64,000 bases of DNA. It comes from Firm-04 sp045617625 (lineage in GTDB: Bacteria > Bacillota > Clostridia > Oscillospirales > Ruminococcaceae). Where the stretch lies: positions 92,494-156,493 of the forward strand of contig JAZLJA010000023.1 of NCBI GenBank assembly GCA_045617625.1, in the 5' to 3' direction. The notes beneath the pieces are model-generated. The model searched no databases and was not told the origin of the DNA. It saw nothing but the letters and a program-made list of their open reading frames with translations. Both the position numbers and the translations under genes were made by a program. Of the stretch, positions 27,790 through 36,879 are shown piece after piece (within the stretch, counting starts at the first letter, position 1; the number at the start of each line of letters is the position of its first letter).

Positions 27790-27834
27790 ATCAAACTGCC
27801 TCTGTATTATTCATACAGAGGCAGTTTGATTTTT
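27790..27834. terminator. Bidirectional terminator
   Basis: A perfect 18-bp stem (arms 27790-27807 and 27813-27830) with a 5-base loop and flanking A/T runs, between convergent genes. Confidence 0.95.
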
Positions 27835-29611
27835 ACTCATGTTTGAAACTGTATTTTTCAAGGAATTCCTGATAATTTGCAGTGAATATTTCGTTTCGCT
27901 CGTTTTTCACAACATTGAGATATTCGTGCGTATCAAAAGAATCAGCATTCAATTCAATCAACGCAACTGCAATATTGGAGCAGTGATCAGCCACACGTTC
28001 ATAGTTGGCAAGCAAATCATTGAATACAAAACCGTGCTGCAAAGTACAGCTTTGTGCAGAAAGTCTCGCAATATGATTGAGTTTTGCTGACTGACAAAGC
28101 ACATCAACTCTGTCCTCAAGCGGTTCCACACGATAAGCAAGTTCCAAATTTCGTTCTTCAAATGCCTGAACAGTCATGCCCACGATGTCACGCAATGCAT
28201 TTTCAATCACAAGAAGTTCATTCTGCGCCTCATCAGAAAAAACGATTTTCTTTTCGGATATTTCCTGAGCAAGTTCTGAAATATTCTCGGAGTGGTCGCT
28301 GATTCGCTCAAAGTCTCCGATTGTATGCAAAAACAGAGATACGTCAATCGTCTGCTTATGATCAAGAGCACAGCCTGTCAGCTTGACAAGATAGGTACCG
28401 AGTTTATCCTCGTATCGGTCAACAATGTCTTCTGATTCGTTCACTAATTTTGCATTTTCCTCATCGAATGTTTGCAGCAAATCAAAAGAACGAAACAAGT
28501 TTTCTTCAGCGATATCCGCCATGTGGTAAAGAGCTTCCTGACTCTGAGCAATTGCCAGCACAGGGTGTTCGATAAAACGCTCTTCCAAACGGTCAACATC
28601 GAGTGTCTGTTCAGGCTGCTCCGGTTCACGTTTCAAAATGATATCGGTAATACGCTCCAAATACTTTAAGAACGGAGCAAGAGCCATAATCGCTACAATA
28701 CGATAAACAGTATTGAGAATTGCAATCCCCATCACACCGATGGCAGTATTGTTTTCGAGCACAGAGAAATGGAATATAGCATTGAAGCCGTAGAACAGCG
28801 TTGTGCAGATGATCGTACCGAAAATATTGATTAACAGATAAATAAGCGCGGTGCGCTTACCGTCACGCCCCGCACCGATTGCTGAAACCAGCACAGGAAC
28901 AGACGCACCGATACCCATACCCATAATCATCGGAAAAGCGGCACCAAATGTCACAGCACCAGTCATCGAGATCACCTGGAGAATACCGACAGATGCTGAA
29001 TTGCTTTGCAGCACCGAAGTGATCAGAATGCCGATGAGGATACCGAGAATCGGATTATCGAACATGGTCAGCATGCTCTTAAAACTTTCACTCTCTTTTA
29101 AGGGTGAAACAGCACCGCTCATTGCACTCATACCGTACATTAAGACCGCAAAGCCCAACATGATATGTCCAACACGCTTCTTTGTCAGAGATTTGCAAAA
29201 CATGACAAGAATAATACCGATCAGAGCAATGACGGCAGTCAGCGTGGCAGTGGTAAACAACGATGCCAAACCATTTCCGCCGCTTCCTTCATTGCCTGAG
29301 AGACATAAGATCCAACCAGTAATACTTGTGCCGATATTGGCACCCATGACAATCGAAATAGATTGTGCCACTGTCATCATGCCCGAATTTACGAAGCCAA
29401 CAACCATCGCCGAGGTCGCAGACGAGGACTGAATGACCGCAGTCACAATCGTTCCAAGCATAATCCCTTTCAAAGGGGTACCGGACAGTTTCCAGAGAAC
29501 CATCTCCAGTTTATTTCCTGCAACCTTATTGAGCCCATCGCCCATGAGGTTCATGCCGAACAGGAAAAGCGCAACACCGCCAAACAGCGCGATCACATTG
29601 GATATACCCAT
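27833..29611 (-). CDS. Na/Pi cotransporter family protein with PhoU-like tail
   Basis: A 592-residue NptA/YjbB-type sodium-phosphate symporter. The membrane half carries two inverted QSSS repeats (TAVIQSSSATSAMVVGF and SVLQSNSASVGILQV; the second has N in place of one S). The C-terminal half (about 360-592) is a helical PhoU-like domain. Likely imports (or exports) phosphate with Na+. It follows a PhoP/PhoR-like pair by 84 bases containing Pho-box-like repeats, fitting phosphate-starvation control. The ribosome site is weak (GTGAG). Confidence 0.9.
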   Translation of the reverse strand: MGISNVIALFGGVALFLFGMNLMGDGLNKVAGNKLEMVLWKLSGTPLKGIMLGTIVTAVIQSSSATSAMVVGFVNSGMMTVAQSISIVMGANIGTSITGWILCLSGNEGSGGNGLASLFTTATLTAVIALIGIILVMFCKSLTKKRVGHIMLGFAVLMYGMSAMSGAVSPLKESESFKSMLTMFDNPILGILIGILITSVLQSNSASVGILQVISMTGAVTFGAAFPMIMGMGIGASVPVLVSAIGAGRDGKRTALIYLLINIFGTIICTTLFYGFNAIFHFSVLENNTAIGVMGIAILNTVYRIVAIMALAPFLKYLERITDIILKREPEQPEQTLDVDRLEERFIEHPVLAIAQSQEALYHMADIAEENLFRSFDLLQTFDEENAKLVNESEDIVDRYEDKLGTYLVKLTGCALDHKQTIDVSLFLHTIGDFERISDHSENISELAQEISEKKIVFSDEAQNELLVIENALRDIVGMTVQAFEERNLELAYRVEPLEDRVDVLCQSAKLNHIARLSAQSCTLQHGFVFNDLLANYERVADHCSNIAVALIELNADSFDTHEYLNVVKNERNEIFTANYQEFLEKYSFKHE

Positions 29612-29637
29612 TCAATTCACTCACTTTCAATTTTTTC

Positions 29638-29699
29638 CATATAGCATAGTATCATACAAAAATCAAATCTGTGTATTGGCAATGTAAAGTTCATGTTAA
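29638..29699 (-). promoter_or_regulatory. Pho-box-like repeats and promoter upstream of the Na/Pi transporter
   Basis: Minus strand: TTAACA, 5 bp, TTTACA, 5 bp, AATACA, 5 bp, TTGATT (-35), 17 bp, TATATG (-10). The 11-bp periodic repeats match the known Bacillus PhoP pattern TT(A/T/C)A(C/T)A with about 5-bp gaps in two of the four units, weaker in the others. They begin at the stop codon of the histidine kinase gene. Regulation by the adjacent response regulator is inferred. Confidence 0.6.
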
Positions 29700-30796
29700 A
29701 TTTCAGGAAGAAGAAATAGAAGTGAGATCGTTGTTCCATTTCCAAGCTGACTTTTCAGCTCAATTTTCGCATTATGAAATGCTGCACCATGTTTGACAAT
29801 GGAGAGTCCCAAACCTGTGCCGCCAATCTGACGGGAATGACTTTTATCAACACGATAAAACCGTTCAAAAATACGTTCACGGTCTGCCTGAGCGATTCCG
29901 ATGCCCGTATCGGCAACCGAGACGACTGCCTGATTACCGCGTTTCCGAACATGTATTTTTACGGAACCACCAGCTACATTATATTTAATCGCATTATCGC
30001 ATAGATTATAGATCATTTCCTCAATAATCACAGGAACGCCGCGAATATATATGGATTCGCCTTTGAGCCCAAGAGAAATCTGATGCTCCTTTGCGGTATC
30101 AGCAAGCTGCAGTGACACTGCTTGCGCAATATCAAAGAGATTCAGCGGAACAGTCTCCTCCGTGAAGCTCTCATCATCCAACCTAGATAGACGAATAATA
30201 TCTTCGATCAACGCAATCATCCGAGCGGATTCATTTCGTATTCTACGGGAAAAGCCGCTGATATCAGCCGGCTTGACCATACCGCTTTCCAACATATCCG
30301 CAATGCCGTATATCGACGTCAGCGGCGTTTTTAACTCATGAGAGACATTCGATGTGAATTCACGCCGCAAAGCATCACGTTTTTCACGTTCCGTAATGTC
30401 GAGCAGTACCAAAACAGCACCACTTTTGAAATTTCCGTTGGCAACAGGATTGGCAATCAGTTGACACACTGTTTCTCCAACATTCAGGAACGCCTCACCA
30501 TGAATCCCATTTGCAGCATTCGACACTGTTTCTCGAAAAGCAGTACTGTCATTCAGATCGTATACTGTCATTTCAGAGGACGGCATTTCTGTTCCAAGCA
30601 GCTGCAGTGCAGCGCTGTTGCAGGATAAAATCGCGCCTGAATCACCAATCAGAATCAAACCTTCCCGCATATTCTCCGTCAGAACCTGAAAACGCTCCTG
30701 TTCAGCACGCAATGCCTCCTGCTGCACAACAATTTGATGCTCCAATACCGCAACACGAGCCTGGAGCTCTGCGATCAATCTTGTTTCATCTGTCAT
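29696..30796 (-). CDS. PhoR-like sensor histidine kinase lacking membrane segments
   Basis: A 366-residue kinase. A coiled coil (about 5-40) leads to a PAS domain (about 45-150), then HisKA with the phospho-acceptor His in NVSHELKTPLTSIYG, then HATPase_c with the N box NLCDNAIKYN, G1 DTGIGIA and G2 GTGLGLSIVKH. Unlike typical PhoR there is no transmembrane or extracellular part, so it must sense an internal signal or a partner protein. Its start overlaps the response regulator stop by four bases. Confidence 0.9.
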   Translation of the reverse strand: MTDETRLIAELQARVAVLEHQIVVQQEALRAEQERFQVLTENMREGLILIGDSGAILSCNSAALQLLGTEMPSSEMTVYDLNDSTAFRETVSNAANGIHGEAFLNVGETVCQLIANPVANGNFKSGAVLVLLDITEREKRDALRREFTSNVSHELKTPLTSIYGIADMLESGMVKPADISGFSRRIRNESARMIALIEDIIRLSRLDDESFTEETVPLNLFDIAQAVSLQLADTAKEHQISLGLKGESIYIRGVPVIIEEMIYNLCDNAIKYNVAGGSVKIHVRKRGNQAVVSVADTGIGIAQADRERIFERFYRVDKSHSRQIGGTGLGLSIVKHGAAFHNAKIELKSQLGNGTTISLLFLLPEI

Positions 30797-31485
30797 ATGG
30801 ATTCCTCCGCATGGGAAGCATTCAATCGATACCCGACACCTCTCACCGTTTCAATCAGATTGCCGGATTTTCCTAGTTTTGCACGCAAAGTCCGAATATG
30901 CACATCGACGGTTCGTGTCTCCCCTGCATAATCATATCCCCAGACAGACTGCAAAATCTGTTCACGACGCATGACCAATCCCTGATTACGCATCAGCAAA
31001 GCAAGCAAATCAAACTCTTTGACGGTCAAGATCACCGTTTCACCATTTGCCGCTACAGTATGCCGAACCGTGTCAAGCATAACGCCTCCGATCAGTAGTT
31101 CGCCCTCGGTGGCCGTATGCTTTTCTGAACGACGAAGTAACGCACGAATGCGCGAAATCAGTTCCATAACACCAAACGGCTTTGCGAGATAATCATCTGC
31201 GCCGCTGTCAAGACCTGTCACCTTATCAAATTCCGTGCTTTTGGCTGTCAGCATCATAATCGGAAGGTTCTGCGTAAGGGGGGTGCTGCGAAGCCATCGA
31301 AGAACAGATAGCCCATCCTCCTCAGGGAGCATGATGTCAAGAAGCACAACGTCAGGAATTTCCTCGGCAACTGCAGCACGAAACTGTGATGGAAAAGCAA
31401 ATCCTTTGACAACAAATCCAGAGCTTTGAAGCGCATAAACCGTGAAATCACGAATATTTTCGTCATCTTCCAAAAGATAAACCAT
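30793..31485 (-). CDS. PhoP/OmpR-family response regulator
   Basis: A 230-residue two-domain regulator. The receiver domain has the acidic pair LLEDDE, the phospho-acceptor Asp in VVLLDIMLPEEDG, Thr in MLTAKS and Lys in LAKPFG. The C-terminal winged helix shows LTVKEFDLLALLM and the TVDVHIRTLRAKLG recognition helix. Start 31485 is chosen because AGAGG lies about 9 bases upstream; a longer reading from 31560 covers the promoter. With the kinase and the phosphate transporter it makes a plausible phosphate regulon unit. Confidence 0.92.
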   Translation of the reverse strand: MVYLLEDDENIRDFTVYALQSSGFVVKGFAFPSQFRAAVAEEIPDVVLLDIMLPEEDGLSVLRWLRSTPLTQNLPIMMLTAKSTEFDKVTGLDSGADDYLAKPFGVMELISRIRALLRRSEKHTATEGELLIGGVMLDTVRHTVAANGETVILTVKEFDLLALLMRNQGLVMRREQILQSVWGYDYAGETRTVDVHIRTLRAKLGKSGNLIETVRGVGYRLNASHAEESI

Positions 31486-31531
31486 GTGATGATCCTCTTT
31501 TCTTACGATATTTGGACGCGATACACATGAT

Positions 31532-31560
31532 ATTATAACATATTCAAAAGAGTTTTGCAA
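31532..31560 (-). promoter_or_regulatory. Promoter of the response regulator operon
   Basis: Minus strand TTGCAA, 17 bp, TATAAT. Confidence 0.75.
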
Positions 31561-31572
31561 GGCGGAATATAC

Positions 31573-31601
31573 TTGCTTTTTTTACGCAATCATGGTATAA
31601 T
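31573..31601 (+). promoter_or_regulatory. Promoter of the SGNH lipoprotein gene
   Basis: TTGCTT, 17 bp, TATAAT. It is divergent from the response regulator promoter, 12 bases apart. Confidence 0.75.
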
Positions 31602-31659
31602 ATTGATAACTCATAACGCAATTTAAACAGCGATTTTGAATTCATTGGAGGGTTCGATT

Positions 31660-32517
31660 ATGAAAAAAATGATTACTGCCTGTCTGTGTGCAGCGTTGGT
31701 GTGTACATCAGGCTGCGACAAAACTGAGTCTTCTGCATCGGATGAAACCAAAACAAACACCAATGAAACGAAGATCCTTGTTACTCTGGGCGATTCCATT
31801 TCGGCAGGGTATGGACTGGAAAACGCTGAAACTCAGCGCTATTCTGCATTACTGACAGAAAAGCTGCGCGATGCAAATCATAATGACTGGCGTGACTGCA
31901 ATTATGCCGTCAGCGGAGATGACAGCACAGACTTACTGAAACGCCTCCATGACGGAAAAGCGATCCGTCTGCCCGCCGCCGATGAGATTGTCATTTGCAT
32001 TGGTGCGAACAATCTTCTTGGACCATATTTCACCTATCTGCAGACTGTAATGCCGCTAAGTAAATCTTCCTATAATGCAGATGCAGCTATCAAACAGCTT
32101 GACGATGAAATCGACAGCGGTCTTTCAACACTTGAATCGGATTTGAACACCATGTACGATTTCATTCGGGAACGCAACACCCCTGATGAATCGAAAATCT
32201 ATCTGATAAACATTTATAACCCCTACGCTGATATCACCGATCGAGATTTTCCCCATGCAAACGAAAAGATTTCAGTTGCAGACTATGCGCAAAGAGCACT
32301 TGACCGATGCAATGCCATTATAGCAAATTTTGCCAAACAGCACAATGATATTATTCTGGTTGACATCGCATCTGCATTTGCAAAGTATTCCACTTTACCG
32401 ATTCAAGGAGTATCCGACGGCGATGATCCGATGATGCTTGACCCTCACCCGAATCGTGACGGTCACGAATGCATTGCCGATACGCTCTATTCAGTAATTA
32501 TGGAGCAAGAATCATGA
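31660..32517 (+). CDS. SGNH/GDSL hydrolase lipoprotein
   Basis: A 285-residue surface lipoprotein: signal peptide with lipobox CTSGC, short polar linker, then SGNH hydrolase. Block I is TLGDSISAGYGLE with the Ser nucleophile, block III is CIGANN, and the catalytic Asp-His is in LDPHPNRDGHE. Probable esterase acting at the cell surface; substrate unknown. The start at 31660 follows GGAGGGTTCGATT. It overlaps the radical SAM gene by four bases. Confidence 0.87.
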   Translation: MKKMITACLCAALVCTSGCDKTESSASDETKTNTNETKILVTLGDSISAGYGLENAETQRYSALLTEKLRDANHNDWRDCNYAVSGDDSTDLLKRLHDGKAIRLPAADEIVICIGANNLLGPYFTYLQTVMPLSKSSYNADAAIKQLDDEIDSGLSTLESDLNTMYDFIRERNTPDESKIYLINIYNPYADITDRDFPHANEKISVADYAQRALDRCNAIIANFAKQHNDIILVDIASAFAKYSTLPIQGVSDGDDPMMLDPHPNRDGHECIADTLYSVIMEQES

Positions 32518-33437
32518 AACACCGATATCACACACTCAACGAAATGCTGCAAGCGAAATATGGGAAAAAAATCCGAAAGATCTGCATCGACGGTGGGTTC
32601 ACCTGTCCCAATCGCGATGGAACGTGCGGATACGGCGGCTGTGTCTTTTGCGGCGAACGCGGTGCAGGAGAGCAGCTTGACCCTTCGCTGTCAATTCGAC
32701 AGCAAACAGAAAACGGACTCAAACGCGGCGGATCGGATGCAATGTGGATTCTCTATTTTCAGAATTTCACCAATACGTACGCTCCTGTCGCTGAACTAAA
32801 AAAGCGTTACGATGCCGCATTGATAGATGATCGCATCAAGATTCTGGATATCGGCACCAGACCGGACTGTATCAACGATGAGATTGCAGATCTCCTCGCA
32901 TCTTATCAAGATAAATATGAGGTATGGGTTGAACTCGGTTTGCAAACTGCGAATGATACAACCGCCAAACAGATCAATCGCGGCTATGATTTGGAATGTT
33001 TCCGCAAGGCAGTTTCGATGCTGAAAGCGCACAATCTCCCGGTAATTGTTCATATTATTCTCGGATTACCGAACGAAACACTCGGTGATATACGCAAAAC
33101 CATTGATTTATTGAACGAATTACGAATCGATGGTGTAAAAATCCACAGTCTATTTGTCATGCGTGACACCCAACTTGCACAATGGTATGAGAACGGCAAC
33201 TTCGTTCCAATTTCTTTGCAGACATACATTGAATGGGCGTTGGATTGTATCACACGTCTCTCCCCTGATATTGTGATTCATCGGCTGACCGGGAACTGCC
33301 TGCGAGACTATCTTGTTGCACCGGACTGGATCATCCAGCGAGACTTGATTCTCTACACCATCGACCGACGTATGATTGCCGAAGATTTGACACAGGGTTG
33401 CCGCTATCAACCGATCAGTAATGAATGTTCCACATGA
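32514..33437 (+). CDS. TIGR01212/YtqA-type radical SAM protein
   Basis: A 307-residue radical SAM enzyme. Cysteines in the FTCPNRDGTCGYGGCVFCG segment supply the 4Fe-4S cluster with the spacing seen in the YtqA/YhcC group. Other group features: YFQNFTNTYAP, GTRPDC, WVELGLQTAN and HIILGLPNET. Related proteins act on RNA or RNA-linked substrates, but the reaction of this group is not settled. It starts within the previous stop (ATGA). Confidence 0.88.
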   Translation: MKHRYHTLNEMLQAKYGKKIRKICIDGGFTCPNRDGTCGYGGCVFCGERGAGEQLDPSLSIRQQTENGLKRGGSDAMWILYFQNFTNTYAPVAELKKRYDAALIDDRIKILDIGTRPDCINDEIADLLASYQDKYEVWVELGLQTANDTTAKQINRGYDLECFRKAVSMLKAHNLPVIVHIILGLPNETLGDIRKTIDLLNELRIDGVKIHSLFVMRDTQLAQWYENGNFVPISLQTYIEWALDCITRLSPDIVIHRLTGNCLRDYLVAPDWIIQRDLILYTIDRRMIAEDLTQGCRYQPISNECST

Positions 33438-33570
33438 AACAATCGTATCAGCGCACATTTTGACGATATTTGCCGAAGTTGACTGCACATATTCCGTCAT
33501 TTCCGCTTTGTATCTGAATCCTCATGCGTCATTCATGCGTTTCTACAGTTTTTTCAAAGATTATCTTACA

Positions 33571-33593
33571 AAACAGATTGACAAAATCTGTTT
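33571..33593. promoter_or_regulatory. Operator-like inverted repeat over the -35 of the PAS sensor promoter
   Basis: A perfect 9-bp inverted repeat (AAACAGATT / AATCTGTTT, 5-base loop). It covers the -35 hexamer of the promoter at 33578-33606, a position typical of repressor sites. Confidence 0.45.
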
Positions 33594-33606
33594 CTTTTGC
33601 TATAAT
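33578..33606 (+). promoter_or_regulatory. Promoter of the PAS sensor gene
   Basis: TTGACA, 17 bp, TATAAT. Perfect consensus hexamers. Confidence 0.85.
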
Positions 33607-33643
33607 ATATTCATATTCGACATTGAATGAACGGAGGGAGATT

Positions 33644-36600
33644 ATGTGGGATTCAACCGCCAATCGAACCCTGCTTGATAATCGGCAGGATGCGGTTGCT
33701 TTGATTGCGGCCGAGACCAAAACCATCATTTATCAAAACCATGCCGCACGCACATTCATGGTCAATGAACGAACTGTGAATATCGAAACATTTCTCTCAA
33801 TGCCCGAAGTGCAGAATATTCTGCGCCTTGCGGTTGAAACTGAAATCGTTCAGAACAGACAACTTGATTCAGAAGATTACGGCATCATTACACTCTCAGC
33901 GGCTCCACTGATTTGGGAAGGCAAACTCGCAATTATGCTTGCAGTGGATAAACCGCGTCAGCGCATCAGCAATGAACTTCCCGAAGTCTTGATGCGCCTT
34001 TTGGAACGTAAATACTTTTCCATTGTAGCCATAGCCATCCCGTCTATGGAATCAAATGTTATTGCCAGCCAGAATCCAATGCTGTCTGCGCATCCGGTAT
34101 TCAGTTCGTTTCAGACGCTTCATGCGGAATATGCCAAGACTGCGGTTCACCCCTCGGACAAAGATGAATTCATTGAAAGATTCTCCGATGCAAGTATCAT
34201 CGAATATGCAGAAAAACATATTGCTCCGCCTGAAATCACTGTTCGCCGACTCAGCAACGGGCTCTATACATGGGCAAGATTCACACTGGAATATGTATCC
34301 AACGAACAAATCCTCTTTCTTGCTGAAGACGTTAATGAAAAATATCTGGAACAGGAGCGCACCAAACAATACTGTTCAGAACTGAAAACACTTTCACTTC
34401 GTAACAGTTATATTCTATCCAGCGTTTCAGATATCTTTCGACTTCTCATTCACATTGACCTCTCCAGCGGTGATGCGGTCATCTGTGCTCTGCATCCAAG
34501 CTTACGAATGCTGTTTTCGTGCGACAAAGTGTACGCATTTGATGATATTGCAAATCGGCTTTTGAATCTTGTTCATCCCGACGATGTCGAATCACTGAGG
34601 GTTTTCTCTGATTTATCTCGTTTGCGCAAACCCATCCAAAACAATCAGACTCGGTTTATGCAGGATTATCGACGTGTTTCACCGCAGAAAAGCCTTGACG
34701 ACAAGCCGAAAGCCAAATGGACACGATCCGTGATGCTTCTTTCCCAGATTCAAGACGGAATCCCGACCGAAGCGATTTATGCGGTTCAGGATGTGCATGA
34801 GCAAAAGCTTCATGAATTGGAAGCAAAACGCAAGGAGACAGCGCTCACCGCTCAATTTTACACGTTGCTTCAGCATCGGTTTATATGGTTTATTGAGTGC
34901 GACTATACAAAACAGATCTGCTATTGCTGCCGTGTCATCGACAATGATGTGAAAGAAGCGATTGAATGTCCCTTCGATCGTATTTTTGAACTTTTACTCA
35001 TCCCCTATTGTCATCCGGATGATATCAAAAAAGTTGCAAAGCTATATTTGCCTGATGCAGTGAAAAATGCATATCAGAACGGAAAAACAGAAATTGTTTC
35101 CGAATATCGGCATAAAACCTCAAGCGGTTGGAAATGGGTGCGTGTCGAAATGTATATCTGCCCATATGAGGATGGAAGTCTCCATTCCCTGATTTATGCG
35201 GCAGACATTGATTCCGAGAAACAGCAAATGGATGCTTCAACAAAAGCTGACCATCAGCAGTTGACTTATCGGCGCAGGATGACGCTTCCGATTAGGGATT
35301 CGATCATTCATGTCAATGAGATTGATCTTGATGCCGATACCATTTCCGAATATATTCCAAACGGTGACAACTTTGAGTTGATAACCGAAGAAGAACCATT
35401 CAGTCAGATGAGTACCGCATTTATCAATTCATCTGTATATCCTGCGCATCGTCAAAGATTCACAAAACTGTTTTCGTATCCCGAGCTGCTTCGCGCCTCC
35501 AGAAATAATGTTCCGAAAATTCAGATGCAGTTCCTCTATGATGCAAACAAGACTCAGCAATATATCTGGTGCTGCATGAATGCATGCTTCTTCCGCGATG
35601 AAAACGGAAGACAGTTTCTCATGACATATCTTGAAAATATCCATGGACAAATCACCGAATATGACCTCAATCGTCATGAAATCGAAATAGAGCAGGAACG
35701 TTTGCGTACAGCACTGCGTTTACAGGAACAAGCACAGATTCAAAAAGCGCACATTTTCTCCAATTTGGTATCCGATGTCCGTTTGTCGCTCAATCAAATC
35801 ATCGGCTCTGTCGATACACTTTCTTCTGAATTGCCGAGTAGTGCAAAAAATGCTGATAATTACAAAAAAGTCAGTCAACTGTTTCAGAATCTGCAGCAAA
35901 TGATCGACCGTTCCCATGATGTTTTGCTGTTGGAAAACGGACAGCTCCCCCTGCTCAACGAGCCTATTACACTCCCCAAACTGCTTGAAAGATTAAGAAA
36001 TGATATCAAAGAACTTATAGGCGGGAAACGTATTAATCTGCTTGCATACACGCATAATGTACGAAACGAAACAATTTTCTGCGACTCTTCCCGTCTACTT
36101 CAGCTTTTAGAAAGTACTTTTCTGTATGTGGTACGTGATCTCCCTGATGAATCTGTGATTTCTCTTTCGCTCAAGCAAAACCCGATTGAAAATGAAAGCA
36201 GCAAAGCAGAATATGTTTTCTCCATTCTGACAGAGCACACCTCCCCCGAAAAAGAAAACGATTCCACAACAGGAAGTCCAACGCAGCCCAATATCACCAT
36301 GCACATCAACAAAAAGCTGATTGCGCGGATGAATGGTTCGTTTGAGATCAAAACAATTTCCAATCATGCAACTGTTATCACTTTGCGGCTTCCGTTGGAA
36401 TTTGACAAATCAGCATCTGAATTTCTATTCCCGCAGCTTCATTTCTACGGCAAAAAAGCATTGATCTTCGATCTGGAACATAAATCTGCCGCTGCCATCT
36501 CTGAATTGTTTGTTGAAACCGGTATGCAGCAAGAATGGGAATCTGAATTTTCAACCCTCTGTTCACGCCTTAAAGAAGCAGATGCTCAAGACAGTCCTTA

Positions 36601-36838
36601 TGAGCTGCTTCTTCTGCGTCAGGCGGATATCAATATGTTAGAGCAGGGCTGCTTCAAAAAACTTCAGGCTGCCGCTAATACAAAAACTAAAATTATGCTG
36701 CTGTGCGATGCCCCCATTTATCCGCCAACCGATTTTGACCCTGTCTATCCGCCACCCTATCTCATGAAAGCACCGCTGTTTCGGTCTACACTTGCAAAAA
36801 CACTTTGGCAGATATACAAAGACTCTACTCCGATATAA
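33644..36838 (+). CDS. Large PAS-repeat sensor with degenerate hybrid histidine kinase modules
   Basis: A soluble 1064-residue protein. Several PAS-like segments fill about residues 15-690 (for example HPSDKDEFIERF, HPDDVESLRVF and CHPDDIKKVAKLY near their ends). A short helical link leads to a HisKA-like region in which the usual SHEIRTPLN reads VSDVRLSLN, so the phospho-acceptor His is replaced (Ser710 by alignment). The following ATPase-like region lacks recognisable N, G1 and G2 boxes. A receiver-like C-terminal domain (about 932-1064) lacks the phospho-acceptor Asp. The whole looks like a pseudo-hybrid kinase acting as a binding scaffold or sensor. The start follows GGAGGGAGATT. Monocistronic, with a strong promoter and terminator. 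Confidence 0.75.
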   Translation: MWDSTANRTLLDNRQDAVALIAAETKTIIYQNHAARTFMVNERTVNIETFLSMPEVQNILRLAVETEIVQNRQLDSEDYGIITLSAAPLIWEGKLAIMLAVDKPRQRISNELPEVLMRLLERKYFSIVAIAIPSMESNVIASQNPMLSAHPVFSSFQTLHAEYAKTAVHPSDKDEFIERFSDASIIEYAEKHIAPPEITVRRLSNGLYTWARFTLEYVSNEQILFLAEDVNEKYLEQERTKQYCSELKTLSLRNSYILSSVSDIFRLLIHIDLSSGDAVICALHPSLRMLFSCDKVYAFDDIANRLLNLVHPDDVESLRVFSDLSRLRKPIQNNQTRFMQDYRRVSPQKSLDDKPKAKWTRSVMLLSQIQDGIPTEAIYAVQDVHEQKLHELEAKRKETALTAQFYTLLQHRFIWFIECDYTKQICYCCRVIDNDVKEAIECPFDRIFELLLIPYCHPDDIKKVAKLYLPDAVKNAYQNGKTEIVSEYRHKTSSGWKWVRVEMYICPYEDGSLHSLIYAADIDSEKQQMDASTKADHQQLTYRRRMTLPIRDSIIHVNEIDLDADTISEYIPNGDNFELITEEEPFSQMSTAFINSSVYPAHRQRFTKLFSYPELLRASRNNVPKIQMQFLYDANKTQQYIWCCMNACFFRDENGRQFLMTYLENIHGQITEYDLNRHEIEIEQERLRTALRLQEQAQIQKAHIFSNLVSDVRLSLNQIIGSVDTLSSELPSSAKNADNYKKVSQLFQNLQQMIDRSHDVLLLENGQLPLLNEPITLPKLLERLRNDIKELIGGKRINLLAYTHNVRNETIFCDSSRLLQLLESTFLYVVRDLPDESVISLSLKQNPIENESSKAEYVFSILTEHTSPEKENDSTTGSPTQPNITMHINKKLIARMNGSFEIKTISNHATVITLRLPLEFDKSASEFLFPQLHFYGKKALIFDLEHKSAAAISELFVETGMQQEWESEFSTLCSRLKEADAQDSPYELLLLRQADINMLEQGCFKKLQAAANTKTKIMLLCDAPIYPPTDFDPVYPPPYLMKAPLFRSTLAKTLWQIYKDSTPI

Positions 36839-36842
36839 AAAC

Positions 36843-36876
36843 AAAAGAGATACGTCAATTTCGACGTATCTCTTTT
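36843..36876. terminator. Bidirectional terminator
   Basis: A perfect 14-bp stem (AAAAGAGATACGTC / GACGTATCTCTTTT) between convergent genes. Confidence 0.9.
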
Positions 36877-36879
36877 TCG

